From Pasteurella sp030783905 (GTDB lineage Bacteria; Pseudomonadota; Gammaproteobacteria; Enterobacterales; Pasteurellaceae): DNA of 64,000 bases. Positions 8,822-17,116 of this stretch are shown here, piece after piece; within the stretch, counting starts at the first letter, position 1, and the number at the start of each line of letters is the position of its first letter. The stretch covers positions 1,922,001 to 1,986,000 of the forward strand of contig CP182107.1 of assembly GCA_051122655.1 (NCBI GenBank). The letters are read 5' to 3'. Position numbers and translations under genes: made by a program. The notes below the pieces were generated by a model that saw only the letters and a program-made list of their open reading frames with translations, was not told the DNA's origin and searched no databases.

Positions 8822-9646
8822 TTATTTATATTGTACTTTTTCTTCTTGAGTATTCAGAATAATATTATTCGCTCTTAACAATGCAATAATCTTGTCTACT
8901 TCATTCATTTTTTGTAGATTTAGTTTAGAGGCAATATCATTCTTTAAACTACTTAATTTTGTTGGTCTTTTATTTTTCTGTTTTTTTAATAAATAAGAAC
9001 GATAAATCTCAAAGTGTGATTCAACTTGAGTATAAACAATACTGTTGTTATTGATTTTAATAAATGTTTCTTCCTTGAGTTTTGCTATCACTTTATCAAT
9101 TATCACAGCTGAAAAATCAGGATCTTGGTGTTTTAGATCAGTCTGTGAACGAATATGATTAGATAATGTTTCTAGCTTGCTCGGTAAGTTTTTAGTCGAG
9201 ATGTTTTTTACAGCATCTTTATATAATTCGGCATACTTTTGAGCATTTTGTTGAAGCGTTATTTCTTCTTCTTTGACTAATTCAAGCTGTTTATCTACTG
9301 TTCTTTTATCAAATGTCAATAGCTGGCAATTTCTTGCACTTTTTTGATTTTGAATATAATCACAGACACCTTGATAACCTTTATCTTTAGAAATCACATC
9401 AAAGTGAATGTTCTTATCAACTTCTTGATCAAACTTTCCTAAAAAATAAGCAAGGTGAAAATCAAGATTATTCTTTGCTACATCTTTAATAGTGATTAAA
9501 TGAATAACAATTTGATCATTAAATTTTTCAGACAGTGTAATAGATTGTTGTTGTGCGCCTAGGAATAAATATATTTTTTCGTACTCATTTAAATTGATAT
9601 TATCTAACGAATGGATATTTTCATAATCAATAAACGCATATTTCAT
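8822..9646 (-). CDS. PIN-like domain protein of unknown role
   Basis: A 274-residue soluble protein. The N-terminal half looks like a PIN/NYN-type nuclease fold: an opening strand with acidic residues (YAFIDYENIH), a middle NNLDFHLAYFLGKF stretch and a later VISKDKGY stretch. These acidic positions are where metal-binding aspartates sit in such families. The C-terminal half is lysine-rich and helical, with two short units that could be helix-turn-helix-like (about residues 165-200 and 230-270). Base composition is clearly more AT-rich than the neighbours and no uptake signal lies inside, which suggests later acquisition. RNA processing or defence would be possible roles, but none is shown. 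It stands alone between talB and nudJ. Confidence 0.6.
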   Translation of the reverse strand: MKYAFIDYENIHSLDNINLNEYEKIYLFLGAQQQSITLSEKFNDQIVIHLITIKDVAKNNLDFHLAYFLGKFDQEVDKNIHFDVISKDKGYQGVCDYIQNQKSARNCQLLTFDKRTVDKQLELVKEEEITLQQNAQKYAELYKDAVKNISTKNLPSKLETLSNHIRSQTDLKHQDPDFSAVIIDKVIAKLKEETFIKINNNSIVYTQVESHFEIYRSYLLKKQKNKRPTKLSSLKNDIASKLNLQKMNEVDKIIALLRANNIILNTQEEKVQYK

Positions 9647-9666
9647 TTAAGGCCATCCTTGAGTGA

Positions 9667-10119
9667 TTAAAAAGTTTTCAATAATTGTACAGAAATAAAC
9701 TCACCTTTCAAATAATCCTTCAGTGATTCAATGACTAATGGACTCCGTTCGCACTGTCCTTCTTGTTGGATATAGTCATAAAATTCGTCTAAGGTCAGCC
9801 ATAAACCGCGGGTGATGTCGGGATCCTGTGGCTGCGTGGGATACCAATCGTCCAGTTCGACGGCAAAGGTAAAACGAAGAAAATCGGTTTTACTACGAGG
9901 GGCGTGCCATTGGTAAACTTTGATCAGGCTTTGCATCTCCGCTTGAATGCCCGTTTCTTCAAACAGCTCACGTTTTGCACCTTCAAGTAAGCTTTCATCT
10001 GCTTCTAAATGGCCAGCCGGTTGATTTAAAGTGCGTTTGCCGTGTTCCATTTCTTCCACAAATAAAAATTTTCCTTTGCAATGTACGACACAAGCTAGGG
10101 TCACGTTCGGTTTATGCAT
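9667..10119 (-). CDS. nudJ: NudJ-type Nudix phosphatase
   Basis: A 150-residue Nudix hydrolase. The Nudix box is complete: G36, E42 and REL-FEETGI at residues 50-58, giving the GX5EX7REUXEEXGU pattern. In E. coli NudJ (YmfB) hydrolyses nucleoside tri- and diphosphates and the thiamin precursor HMP-PP. The order rluE-nudJ beside icd is the same as in E. coli, which supports the name. It starts 9 bases after the rluE stop, so the two are one transcription unit. Confidence 0.88.
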   Translation of the reverse strand: MHKPNVTLACVVHCKGKFLFVEEMEHGKRTLNQPAGHLEADESLLEGAKRELFEETGIQAEMQSLIKVYQWHAPRSKTDFLRFTFAVELDDWYPTQPQDPDITRGLWLTLDEFYDYIQQEGQCERSPLVIESLKDYLKGEFISVQLLKTF

Positions 10120-10128
10120 GGGCTATCC

Positions 10129-10854
10129 TTATTTTTTTAATTGTAACTGTTGATAAAGTGCGGTGAGTTCTGGCTCAGAAAGCAAGCGATATTGTCCTGG
10201 TGCCAGATTGTCTAAATGAAACGATGCCATTTGATAACGGATCAAACGCAACGTCGGAAAACCAATATGTGCTGTCATACGACGCACTTGACGATTACGT
10301 CCTTCACAAATTTTAATTTCCAGCCAGCTGGTCGGTATATGTTGACGTGTACGGATCGGCGGATTACGTGGCCAAAGCCAAGCTGGTTCCGTCACCAAGC
10401 GCACGTGGGCAGGCAAGGTTTTACCATCATTCAATATTACGCCTTGACGTAAATGGGCTAAATCCGTTTCTTGCGGTAAGCCTTCCACTTGGGCAAAATA
10501 GGTTTTCTCGGTTTTAAATTTCGGTTCAGCCAAACGATGTTGAAGCTCGCCATTATTGGTGAGTAATACTAACCCTTCACTATCCCGATCTAAGCGACCA
10601 GCGGGATACACGTGGGGAATCGGGATAAAATCTTTTAACGTAGCACGTCCACTTTCATCGCTAAATTGAGTGAGCACATCATAAGGTTTATTAAATAAAA
10701 TCACTTGTGTGGTGCTAAAATGCCGTTGTTTTTTCTGACGAGACGATGAGGCGCTTTTTTTGATGTGGGCGGCGAAGGGGTTACGTTTTGCCCTGCTTGA
10801 GGGGGAAACAGTTTGGTGATGCTTAATGGGGGTAAACTTCGTGTCTTGTTTCAT
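10129..10854 (-). CDS. rluE: 23S rRNA pseudouridine synthase RluE
   Basis: A 241-residue RsuA/RluE-family pseudouridine synthase. The catalytic motif GRLDRDSEGLVLLTNNGEL contains the nucleophilic aspartate; later family strings include EGRNRQVRRM. RluE modifies U2457 of 23S rRNA in E. coli. The first ~45 residues form a basic, Ser/Lys-rich extension before the catalytic domain begins at VILFNKPYDVL; the S4 domain of RsuA-type relatives is absent, as is usual for RluE. An uptake signal lies at 10156-10164 near the 3' end. It is divergent from icd, a conserved arrangement. Confidence 0.88.
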   Translation of the reverse strand: MKQDTKFTPIKHHQTVSPSSRAKRNPFAAHIKKSASSSRQKKQRHFSTTQVILFNKPYDVLTQFSDESGRATLKDFIPIPHVYPAGRLDRDSEGLVLLTNNGELQHRLAEPKFKTEKTYFAQVEGLPQETDLAHLRQGVILNDGKTLPAHVRLVTEPAWLWPRNPPIRTRQHIPTSWLEIKICEGRNRQVRRMTAHIGFPTLRLIRYQMASFHLDNLAPGQYRLLSEPELTALYQQLQLKK

Positions 10855-10981
10855 ATTTCAAAGGCGATTAGTTGAAAATGGGATCTAGATCGAAAAATAG
10901 AGAAAATTCTTAACAAATTTTTAATAAATGCTTGCGAACTTACCTGAGTTCCAATAGTTTTGTAACGATATTCTCATTGAA

Positions 10982-11011
10982 TTGAGTCGATGACCATTGA
11001 GTAAATATACT
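10982..11011 (+). promoter_or_regulatory. Candidate sigma-70 promoter of icd
   Basis: TTGAGT (10982-10987) and TATACT (11006-11011) are separated by 18 bases, giving a predicted start near 11018 and a 5' leader of about 25 bases. The distance to the AAGGAAG ribosome site before the icd ATG is sensible. Confidence 0.5.
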
Positions 11012-11042
11012 ACCACAGGCAAGAAAATAAGGAAGAAATGAT

Positions 11043-12290
11043 ATGCAATCAAAAGTCGTTATCCCACAAGGTGAAAAAATTCAACTCGATGCCAACGGGG
11101 CATTAATTGTGCCTGATAATCCAATAATTCCTTTTATTGAAGGGGATGGCATTGGTGTGGATGTGACCCCAGCCATGCGTACCGTGATCGATGCAGCAGT
11201 AGAAAAAGCCTACGGTGGCACGCGTAAAATTTCGTGGATGGAAATCTATGCCGGTGGTAAAGCTAATGAAGTGTATGGCGAAAATACATGGCTACCTGAT
11301 GAAACCATGGCATTTATCCGCGATTATCATGTGGCGATTAAAGGACCGCTGATGACGCCTGTCGGTGGCGGGATTCGTTCACTCAATGTGGCAATGCGTC
11401 AAGGGTTAGACTTATATAACTGCTTACGCCCGATTCGTTATTATGAGGGCACACCTAGCCCAGTGAAACACCCTGAGTTAGTGGATATGGTCATTTTCCG
11501 TGAAAACTCGGAAGATATTTATGCCGGTGTGGAGTGGGTTGCGGGTTCTGCCGAAGCCAATAAAGTGATTGCCTTTTTACAACAAGAAATGGGCGTGAAG
11601 AAAATTCGTTTCACAGAAGAGTGTGGGATTGGGATTAAGCCCGTGTCGAAACAAGGGACGCAACGTTTAGTGCGCGCCGCACTGCAATATGTGATTGACA
11701 ATGATCGTCAATCGCTCACCCTTGTGCACAAAGGTAACATCATGAAATTTACCGAAGGGGCATTCAAAGATTGGGGTTATCAAGTGGCGCAAGAATTTGG
11801 TGCAAAACTGCTTGATGGTGGTCCGTGGATGACATTAAAAAATCCAAAAACAGGCAGAGAAATCATCATTAAAGACAGCATTGCCGATGCGTTTTTACAA
11901 GAAATTCTGCTTCACCCAACGGAGTACGATGTGATTGCGACTTTAAACCTAAACGGGGATTACATTTCTGACGCGTTAGCCGCGCAAGTGGGGGGGATCG
12001 GGATTTCACCGGGAGCAAATATTGGCGCAGAAGCCGCGATTTTTGAAGCCACCCACGGCACCGCACCGAAAATTGCAGGACAGGATAAAGGTAACCCCGG
12101 TTCCTTGATTTTAAGTGGCGAAATGATGTTGCGTCATTTAGGTTGGCTAGAGGCAGCAGATTTAGTGGTCAACGCGGTCTCCAAGACGATTGCGGATAAA
12201 ACGGTCACTTTTGATTTTGCAGAAATGCTAGAGGGGGCAACTTTACGCTCAACCTCTGAATTTGCCCAAGATATTGTGGCGAATATGTAA
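11043..12290 (+). CDS. icd: NADP-dependent isocitrate dehydrogenase
   Basis: A 415-residue enzyme of the E. coli Icd type. It oxidatively decarboxylates isocitrate to 2-oxoglutarate in the TCA cycle. Visible landmarks are the substrate loop with the regulatory-type serine (GGGIRSLNVAMRQ), FRENSEDIYAGVEW, the LTLVHKGNIMKFTEGAF segment, NLNGDYISDALAAQVGG for the metal site, and ATHGTAPKIAGQDK for NADP. Length and motif order are as expected. The gene is monocistronic, with its own promoter and terminator. Confidence 0.97.
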   Translation: MQSKVVIPQGEKIQLDANGALIVPDNPIIPFIEGDGIGVDVTPAMRTVIDAAVEKAYGGTRKISWMEIYAGGKANEVYGENTWLPDETMAFIRDYHVAIKGPLMTPVGGGIRSLNVAMRQGLDLYNCLRPIRYYEGTPSPVKHPELVDMVIFRENSEDIYAGVEWVAGSAEANKVIAFLQQEMGVKKIRFTEECGIGIKPVSKQGTQRLVRAALQYVIDNDRQSLTLVHKGNIMKFTEGAFKDWGYQVAQEFGAKLLDGGPWMTLKNPKTGREIIIKDSIADAFLQEILLHPTEYDVIATLNLNGDYISDALAAQVGGIGISPGANIGAEAAIFEATHGTAPKIAGQDKGNPGSLILSGEMMLRHLGWLEAADLVVNAVSKTIADKTVTFDFAEMLEGATLRSTSEFAQDIVANM

Positions 12291-12310
12291 GTATTAGTGC
12301 CCTTGAACTC

Positions 12311-12344
12311 ACCCCATGATTCTGCGGAATGATGGGGTTTTCTT
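12311..12344 (+). terminator. icd terminator
   Basis: ACCCCAT (12311-12317) pairs with ATGGGGT (12332-12338), with a further inner ATT/AAT pairing, then TTTTCTT. Confidence 0.75.
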
Positions 12345-12447
12345 ATATTGAAATAGCAAAAATTTACCTTAATTTGCTTGATAAGTGCGGTATTTTTTCT
12401 CATTTCACGGTAAACTAACAACTTTGTGATTGACGGGCAGAACAACG

Positions 12448-12726
12448 ATGCGTTTATTTATTTTTTTATTAGTCGCTGTGTTATTGCTATTCCAATATGA
12501 TTTTTGGTTTGGCAAGAATGGCTATTTGGATTACAAACAAACTGCACAGCAAATTGCTCAACATAAACAAGAAAATGCCAAGCTGTCACAACGTAATCAA
12601 GTGGTGGCAGCGGAGATCAAAGATCTCAAACAAGGGGTGGAAGCCATTGAGGAACGGGCGCGTTTCCAACATGATATGGTGAAACCTGATGAAATCTTTT
12701 ATCACATCGTTAAAGAGCATAAATAA
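12448..12726 (+). CDS. ftsB: FtsB, cell division protein
   Basis: A 92-residue bitopic membrane protein. It has one N-terminal transmembrane segment (MRLFIFLLVAVLLLFQYDFW), then a coiled coil (about residues 30-68) and a short C-terminal tail. FtsB joins FtsL and FtsQ in the divisome. The pairing with ispD, overlapped by one base (TAATG), is the conserved ftsB-ispD arrangement of gamma-proteobacteria. The ATG at 12448 gives the usual short cytoplasmic end. An uptake signal (12383-12391) lies in the upstream gap. Confidence 0.93.
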   Translation: MRLFIFLLVAVLLLFQYDFWFGKNGYLDYKQTAQQIAQHKQENAKLSQRNQVVAAEIKDLKQGVEAIEERARFQHDMVKPDEIFYHIVKEHK

Positions 12727-13442
12727 TGACCACTCAAACAGCTCAGTCGAAACGTAATATTGTGGCTGTTGTGCCTGCAGCGGGTATTGGTAGCCGTATG
12801 CAAGCAGATAAACCGAAGCAATATTTACACATTCATGGCAAAACGATCTTAGAACACACCTTATCTGTGCTGTTAGCCTATCCATTAATTGAAAAAATTA
12901 TTCTCGCGGTGGCACCCAACGATCCTTATCTTCCCACTTTACCTTTATTGACACATCCGAAAATTCAAGTGGTTGAGGGGGGTGAAAATCGTGCGGATTC
13001 GGTACTTAACGGACTGAAAGCGATAAAAAGTGCGGTGCAAAATGCAAAGAATGTTTGGGTGATGGTACATGATGCCGCGCGCCCTTGTTTAACTCACCAA
13101 GATTTAGATAAATTGGTGCAAGTGGCGGATCCACAGGGGGCGATTCTGGCGATTCCAGCCACTGATACGATTAAACGTGCGTTGCACAATTTACAAATTC
13201 AACACACCGAAGATCGCTCTCAACTCTGGCTTGCTCAAACACCACAATTTTTCCCGGTGGACACCTTAACACAGGCATTAGAACAGGCGTTACAGCAAGG
13301 TTTACAGCTCACCGATGAGGCATCCGCGATGGAATTTGCGGGATTTAGACCGCACTTAGTGGCGGGGCGAAGCGATAATATTAAAGTTACTCGCCCTGAA
13401 GATTTGGCGTTAGCAGAATTTTATTTAAACAGAACAAAATAG
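12726..13442 (+). CDS. ispD: 2-C-methyl-D-erythritol 4-phosphate cytidylyltransferase
   Basis: A 238-residue IspD. It transfers CMP from CTP to methylerythritol 4-phosphate in the MEP isoprenoid pathway. The nucleotide-binding loop PAAGIGSRMQADKPKQYL is intact, as are VHDAARPC and TDTIKR. The start overlaps the ftsB stop by one base, and ispF begins 8 bases after the stop. An uptake signal lies in the gene at 13028-13036. Confidence 0.96.
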   Translation: MTTQTAQSKRNIVAVVPAAGIGSRMQADKPKQYLHIHGKTILEHTLSVLLAYPLIEKIILAVAPNDPYLPTLPLLTHPKIQVVEGGENRADSVLNGLKAIKSAVQNAKNVWVMVHDAARPCLTHQDLDKLVQVADPQGAILAIPATDTIKRALHNLQIQHTEDRSQLWLAQTPQFFPVDTLTQALEQALQQGLQLTDEASAMEFAGFRPHLVAGRSDNIKVTRPEDLALAEFYLNRTK

Positions 13443-13450
13443 GAAAAGAG

Positions 13451-13927
13451 ATGATTCGAATTGGTCATGGGTTTGATGTACACGCCTTTGGTGGCGAGGG
13501 TCCCTTAATTATCGGTGGCGTGGTCATTCCTTATGAAAAAGGCTTACTTGCCCATTCCGATGGCGATGTCGCGTTACATGCTTTAACCGACGCATTACTT
13601 GGTGCGGTTGCTTTAGGGGATATTGGCAAACTGTTCCCTGATACCGATATGCAATACAAAGGTGCCGACAGCCGTGGATTATTGCGTGAAGCCTATGCAC
13701 AAGTGCAAGCCAAAGGTTATAAGGTGGGCAATGTGGATGTCACCATCATTGCACAAGCGCCGAAAATGCGTCCGCATATTGATGCCATGCGTGCGGCAAT
13801 TGCGGAAGATTTAGCCTGCGACATGGAACAAGTCAACGTGAAAGCCACCACGAGCGAACGCTTAGGCTTTACTGGACGTGGGGAAGGGATTGCCTGTGAG
13901 GCGGTCGCTTTAGTGGTGAAAGGCTAA
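13451..13927 (+). CDS. ispF: 2-C-methyl-D-erythritol 2,4-cyclodiphosphate synthase
   Basis: A 158-residue IspF with the zinc-binding start IGHGFDVHAFG and the motifs HSDGDVALHALTDALLGA and TTSERLGFTGRGEGIA. It forms the cyclic diphosphate in the MEP pathway as a trimer. It follows ispD directly and its last base overlaps the start of truD, the conserved ispD-ispF-truD order. Confidence 0.97.
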   Translation: MIRIGHGFDVHAFGGEGPLIIGGVVIPYEKGLLAHSDGDVALHALTDALLGAVALGDIGKLFPDTDMQYKGADSRGLLREAYAQVQAKGYKVGNVDVTIIAQAPKMRPHIDAMRAAIAEDLACDMEQVNVKATTSERLGFTGRGEGIACEAVALVVKG

Positions 13928-14961
13928 TGGAACTGGCTTATTTACAAACTCGCCCAAAACAGACCGCACGTTTGAAAGCCGAATGTGCAGATTTTATTGT
14001 GCAAGAAAATCTCGGTTATGCCCTGTCTGGCGACGGGGAATTTGTCGCGGTCAAAGTGCGTAAAACAGACTGTAACACCCTGTTTGTTGGGGAAAAACTT
14101 GCCCAATTTGCGGGGATTGCCGAACGCAATATGGGCTATGCGGGCTTAAAAGATCGCAAAGCCGTCACTGAACAATGGTTCTGTTTACATATGCCGGGAC
14201 AGCCTACTCCTGATTTTAGTCAATTCCAATTAGCGGGCGTTGATATCCTTGAGGTGACTCGCCACAATCGTAAAATCCGCACGGGGAGTCTTGATGGTAA
14301 CCAGTTTGACATCTTGTTACGTGATGTCCAAGACACTGATGAACTCAACGTACGCTTAGCAAATCTGAAGAAATTTGGCTTCCCAAACTATTTCACGGAA
14401 CAGCGCTTTGGGCGCGATGGGCATAATCTCACGCAAGCCTTACGTTGGGCAACAGGTGAAATTAACGTCAAAGATCGCAAAAAACGCAGTTTTTATCTTT
14501 CCGCCGCACGTAGCGAAGTCTTTAATCTTGTGGTATCTGAACGCATTGCCTTACAGCTTGCGCAGCAAGTTTTACCTGGCGATATTTTACAGTTACAGGG
14601 CTCACACAGCTGGTTCCAAGCGGATGAAAATGACGATCTGGCGGTCTTACAAACACGTCTAGAACAGCAAGATATTTTACTGACCGCCCCTTTAATTGGT
14701 GAACACAATCCATCTGCTACTACTAGCGAAAACCAAGTGGTTGAACAACACCAAGCCTTGTTAACCCTGATGGCGAAAGAACGCATGAAAGCCGCTCGCC
14801 GCTCAATGTTAATGCATGCCCAAGGCTTACAATGGGAATTTATTCCTGATGGATTGAGACTCTCGTTTTATTTGCCTGCGGGTAGCTATGCCACCGCCTT
14901 GGTAAGAGAAGTGGTGAATGTGCAAGAAGATGAATTTCAACCCAATGTTGAAAAGAGATGA
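13927..14961 (+). CDS. truD: tRNA pseudouridine(13) synthase TruD
   Basis: A 344-residue TruD-family enzyme that makes pseudouridine at position 13 of tRNA-Glu. The catalytic aspartate is in GYAGLKDRKAVTEQ. The TruD-specific segments NYFTEQRFGRDGHN and the RSMLMHAQGLQWEF stretch are present. The start overlaps ispF by one base and the stop overlaps the following gene, so the chain ftsB to the Sel1 gene is probably one transcript. Confidence 0.96.
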   Translation: MELAYLQTRPKQTARLKAECADFIVQENLGYALSGDGEFVAVKVRKTDCNTLFVGEKLAQFAGIAERNMGYAGLKDRKAVTEQWFCLHMPGQPTPDFSQFQLAGVDILEVTRHNRKIRTGSLDGNQFDILLRDVQDTDELNVRLANLKKFGFPNYFTEQRFGRDGHNLTQALRWATGEINVKDRKKRSFYLSAARSEVFNLVVSERIALQLAQQVLPGDILQLQGSHSWFQADENDDLAVLQTRLEQQDILLTAPLIGEHNPSATTSENQVVEQHQALLTLMAKERMKAARRSMLMHAQGLQWEFIPDGLRLSFYLPAGSYATALVREVVNVQEDEFQPNVEKR

Positions 14962-15482
14962 TGATGCAAAAATGGATCAAAAGACTCTTGAGTATGACAT
15001 TGCTCGTCAGTGCGATGAATGTCTTCGCCCAATTGGAAGCAGACCCTGTTTTTGAACAAGGTGCGGAAGCCTATAAACGCGGTGACCATACCACGGCATT
15101 TAAATTTTGGCTTTCCCGAGCGGAACAAGGGGATATGTCAGCCCAATTTAACGTGGGGCGAATGTACGACGAGGGTGACGGTGTTGAGCAAGACAAGCAA
15201 CAAGCATTGAAATGGTATCAAAAATCCGCTGAGCAACATCACCCTGATGCACAGTATCATTTAGGGCTTATGTACAGTGAAGGCGACGGCATTGCACAAG
15301 ACTTTCAACAAGCGTACAAATGGTATAGTCAATCGGCCGTACAGGGCGATGCGAGAGCGCTCTATAATTTAGGCACACTCTATGCCAATGGCGAAGGCGT
15401 CGAACGCAATTGGGACCGAGCGAAAATGTATTTTAAACAAGCTTGCAAAGCCGGTTTGCCAGAAGGTTGTGATTGGGAATAA
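14961..15482 (+). CDS. Sel1-repeat periplasmic protein
   Basis: A protein of about 173 residues. A signal peptide ends near FAQ, and about four Sel1-like (TPR-related) repeats follow, seen as AQFNVGRMYDEGDGVEQD, AQYHLGLMYSEGDGIAQD, ALYNLGTLYANGEGVERN and a final partial unit. Such repeats form helical scaffolds for protein contacts; the partner is unknown. Three successive ATGs (14958, 14961, 14964) are possible starts; the purine stretch AAAAGAG upstream does not settle which. The start overlaps truD. This position between truD and surE is occupied differently in E. coli. Confidence 0.85.
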   Translation: MMQKWIKRLLSMTLLVSAMNVFAQLEADPVFEQGAEAYKRGDHTTAFKFWLSRAEQGDMSAQFNVGRMYDEGDGVEQDKQQALKWYQKSAEQHHPDAQYHLGLMYSEGDGIAQDFQQAYKWYSQSAVQGDARALYNLGTLYANGEGVERNWDRAKMYFKQACKAGLPEGCDWE

Positions 15483-15553
15483 AACGTTTCTAAAAAACAC
15501 CGCACTTTAAATCAACGCCTCCAAAGAAGATAACAAAAAATAAGGATAACACC

Positions 15554-16294
15554 ATGAAAATTCTTCTCAGCAACGACGACGGGATTCACGCAGAAGGGAT
15601 TCAAATATTGGCACGTGAATTACGCAAATTTGCTGATGTCACACTTGTCGCGCCCGATCGCAATCGCAGTGCCGCATCCAGTTCTCTCACCTTAGTCGAA
15701 CCTTTACGTCCATTACATTTACCCAATGGGGATTATTGCTTAAATGGCACGCCGGCAGACTGTGTGTATTTGGCTTTAAATGGATTTTTAGCAGGGCAAG
15801 TCGATCTTGTCGTGTCGGGGATCAATGCGGGTGTGAATTTGGGAGATGATGTAATTTATTCTGGCACGGTTGCCGCAGCATTAGAAGGGCGTTATTTAGG
15901 GTTGCCCGCCATTGCCGTTTCTCTGGATGGACGCCAGCATTATGAGACTGCTGCGCGAGTGGTGTGTGAACTGATTCCCAAATTACATGGGCAGATTTTA
16001 CAACGTCGTGAAATTCTGAATATTAATGTGCCTGATATTCCTTATGAAGACATCAAAGGTATCAAAGTTTGCCATTTAGGTTATCGCGCGGCTGCCGCAG
16101 AAGTCATTAAGCAGCGTGATCCACGCGGGGAAACCATTTATTGGGTTGGGCCTGCCGGTTTGGCCGAAAATGAACAAGCGGGAACCGATTTCCATGCCGT
16201 GAAAAATGGTTATGTCGCGATTACCCCGATTCAAGCGGATATGACCGCCCATCATTCATTGCAATCTTTACAAGATTGGTTAGAAAGTGAATAA
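15554..16294 (+). CDS. surE: 5'/3'-nucleotidase SurE
   Basis: A 246-residue SurE-family metal-dependent nucleotidase. Its metal site is visible in LLSNDDGIHAEG (two aspartates), NRSAASSSLT and SGINAGVNLGDDVIYSGTV. It dephosphorylates nucleoside monophosphates and is linked to stationary-phase survival in E. coli. The ATG has AAGGATAA upstream. The gene is followed by a DedA-type gene and nlpD, a Pasteurellaceae variant of the surE-pcm-nlpD cluster without pcm. An uptake signal lies just before it (15499-15507). Confidence 0.95.
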   Translation: MKILLSNDDGIHAEGIQILARELRKFADVTLVAPDRNRSAASSSLTLVEPLRPLHLPNGDYCLNGTPADCVYLALNGFLAGQVDLVVSGINAGVNLGDDVIYSGTVAAALEGRYLGLPAIAVSLDGRQHYETAARVVCELIPKLHGQILQRREILNINVPDIPYEDIKGIKVCHLGYRAAAAEVIKQRDPRGETIYWVGPAGLAENEQAGTDFHAVKNGYVAITPIQADMTAHHSLQSLQDWLESE

Positions 16295-16329
16295 TAATTC
16301 GTTTTTTATTCATTTTAGGGCGGTGTCTG

Positions 16330-16905
16330 TTGAAGATTTTTGGTGCAATGTATGATAAAACGATGGCTTGGTCAAAACATCGTTATGCCACATTCTTTTT
16401 AGCGTTGACAAGTTTTATCGAAGCGATTTTTTTTCCTATTCCACCGGATGTGATGCTGATTCCCATGTCAATGTCTCGACCACAACAAGCGCTAAAGTTC
16501 GCCTTTTATACGGCAATAGCTTCTGTGCTAGGGGGGATAATTGGTTATGGTTTGGGTTATTATGCGGTTGATTTTGTGCAACACTATGTGCAGCAATTTG
16601 GTTACCAACACCATTGGAATACGGCGATTGCGTGGTTTGAGAAATGGGGAATTCTGGTGGTGTTTGTGGCAGGTTTTTCACCGATTCCTTATAAGGTGTT
16701 CACTATTTGCGCGGGCGTGATGCAAATGGCGTTTTTCCCCTTTGTCCTCACCGCCTTTGTTTCGCGAGCAGCTCGTTTCGTTTTAGTCGCAAAACTGGCG
16801 GCTTGGGGCGGAGAAAAATTTGCCGATAAATTACGTCGTTCTATTGAGGTGATTGGCTGGTCTGTGGTGGTAATGGCCATTGTTGCATATTTAATTTTAA
16901 GATAG
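16330..16905 (+). CDS. YqaA-like DedA/VTT family membrane protein
   Basis: A 191-residue integral membrane protein of the SNARE-associated (DedA/VTT) family with four or five hydrophobic segments. The family signature is seen in FFPIPPDVMLIPM, GGIIGYGLGYYA, FSPIPYKVFTICAG and the SRAARF stretch. DedA proteins are thought to flip or recycle lipid carriers, but the substrate here is not known. A TTG start at 16330 has AGGGCGG upstream and gives MKIFGAMYDK, which looks like the family's usual N-terminus; ATG at 16348 is the alternative. It ends 12 bases before the small lipoprotein gene. Confidence 0.85.
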   Translation: MKIFGAMYDKTMAWSKHRYATFFLALTSFIEAIFFPIPPDVMLIPMSMSRPQQALKFAFYTAIASVLGGIIGYGLGYYAVDFVQHYVQQFGYQHHWNTAIAWFEKWGILVVFVAGFSPIPYKVFTICAGVMQMAFFPFVLTAFVSRAARFVLVAKLAAWGGEKFADKLRRSIEVIGWSVVVMAIVAYLILR

Positions 16906-16917
16906 GTTAAATCGAGA

Positions 16918-17079
16918 ATGAATAAATTACTTTTCTTGTTGTCTATGCTTTTAGTGTTAACTGGCTGTACAACAACTATTCCAGATGAAAATACACTAAG
17001 CCCGGGGATCATGGAACCGGTTTCTGGTACCGGTGCAGTGGCCGGTGGCAGTTGGTTGCCGGAAATTAAAAAACATTAA
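16918..17079 (+). CDS. Small lipoprotein sharing the NlpD N-terminal motif
   Basis: A 53-residue predicted lipoprotein. It has a short hydrophobic signal and the lipobox LTGC with Cys17. The mature part (36 residues) contains LSPGIMEP (27-34) and GGSWLPEI (43-50). The NlpD precursor just downstream has LSPGMMQP and GGTWEPQI at the same place after its own lipobox. The two therefore look like relatives of the same N-terminal module, here without the LysM and M23 domains. A GAGA purine stretch precedes the ATG. It lies between the DedA gene and nlpD and is probably cotranscribed. The function is unknown; a role with NlpD at the outer membrane is only inferred. Confidence 0.75.
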   Translation: MNKLLFLLSMLLVLTGCTTTIPDENTLSPGIMEPVSGTGAVAGGSWLPEIKKH

Positions 17080-17116
17080 TTTAAGTATTCAGAGATAAGA
17101 AAGAGGAAACTAGCAA

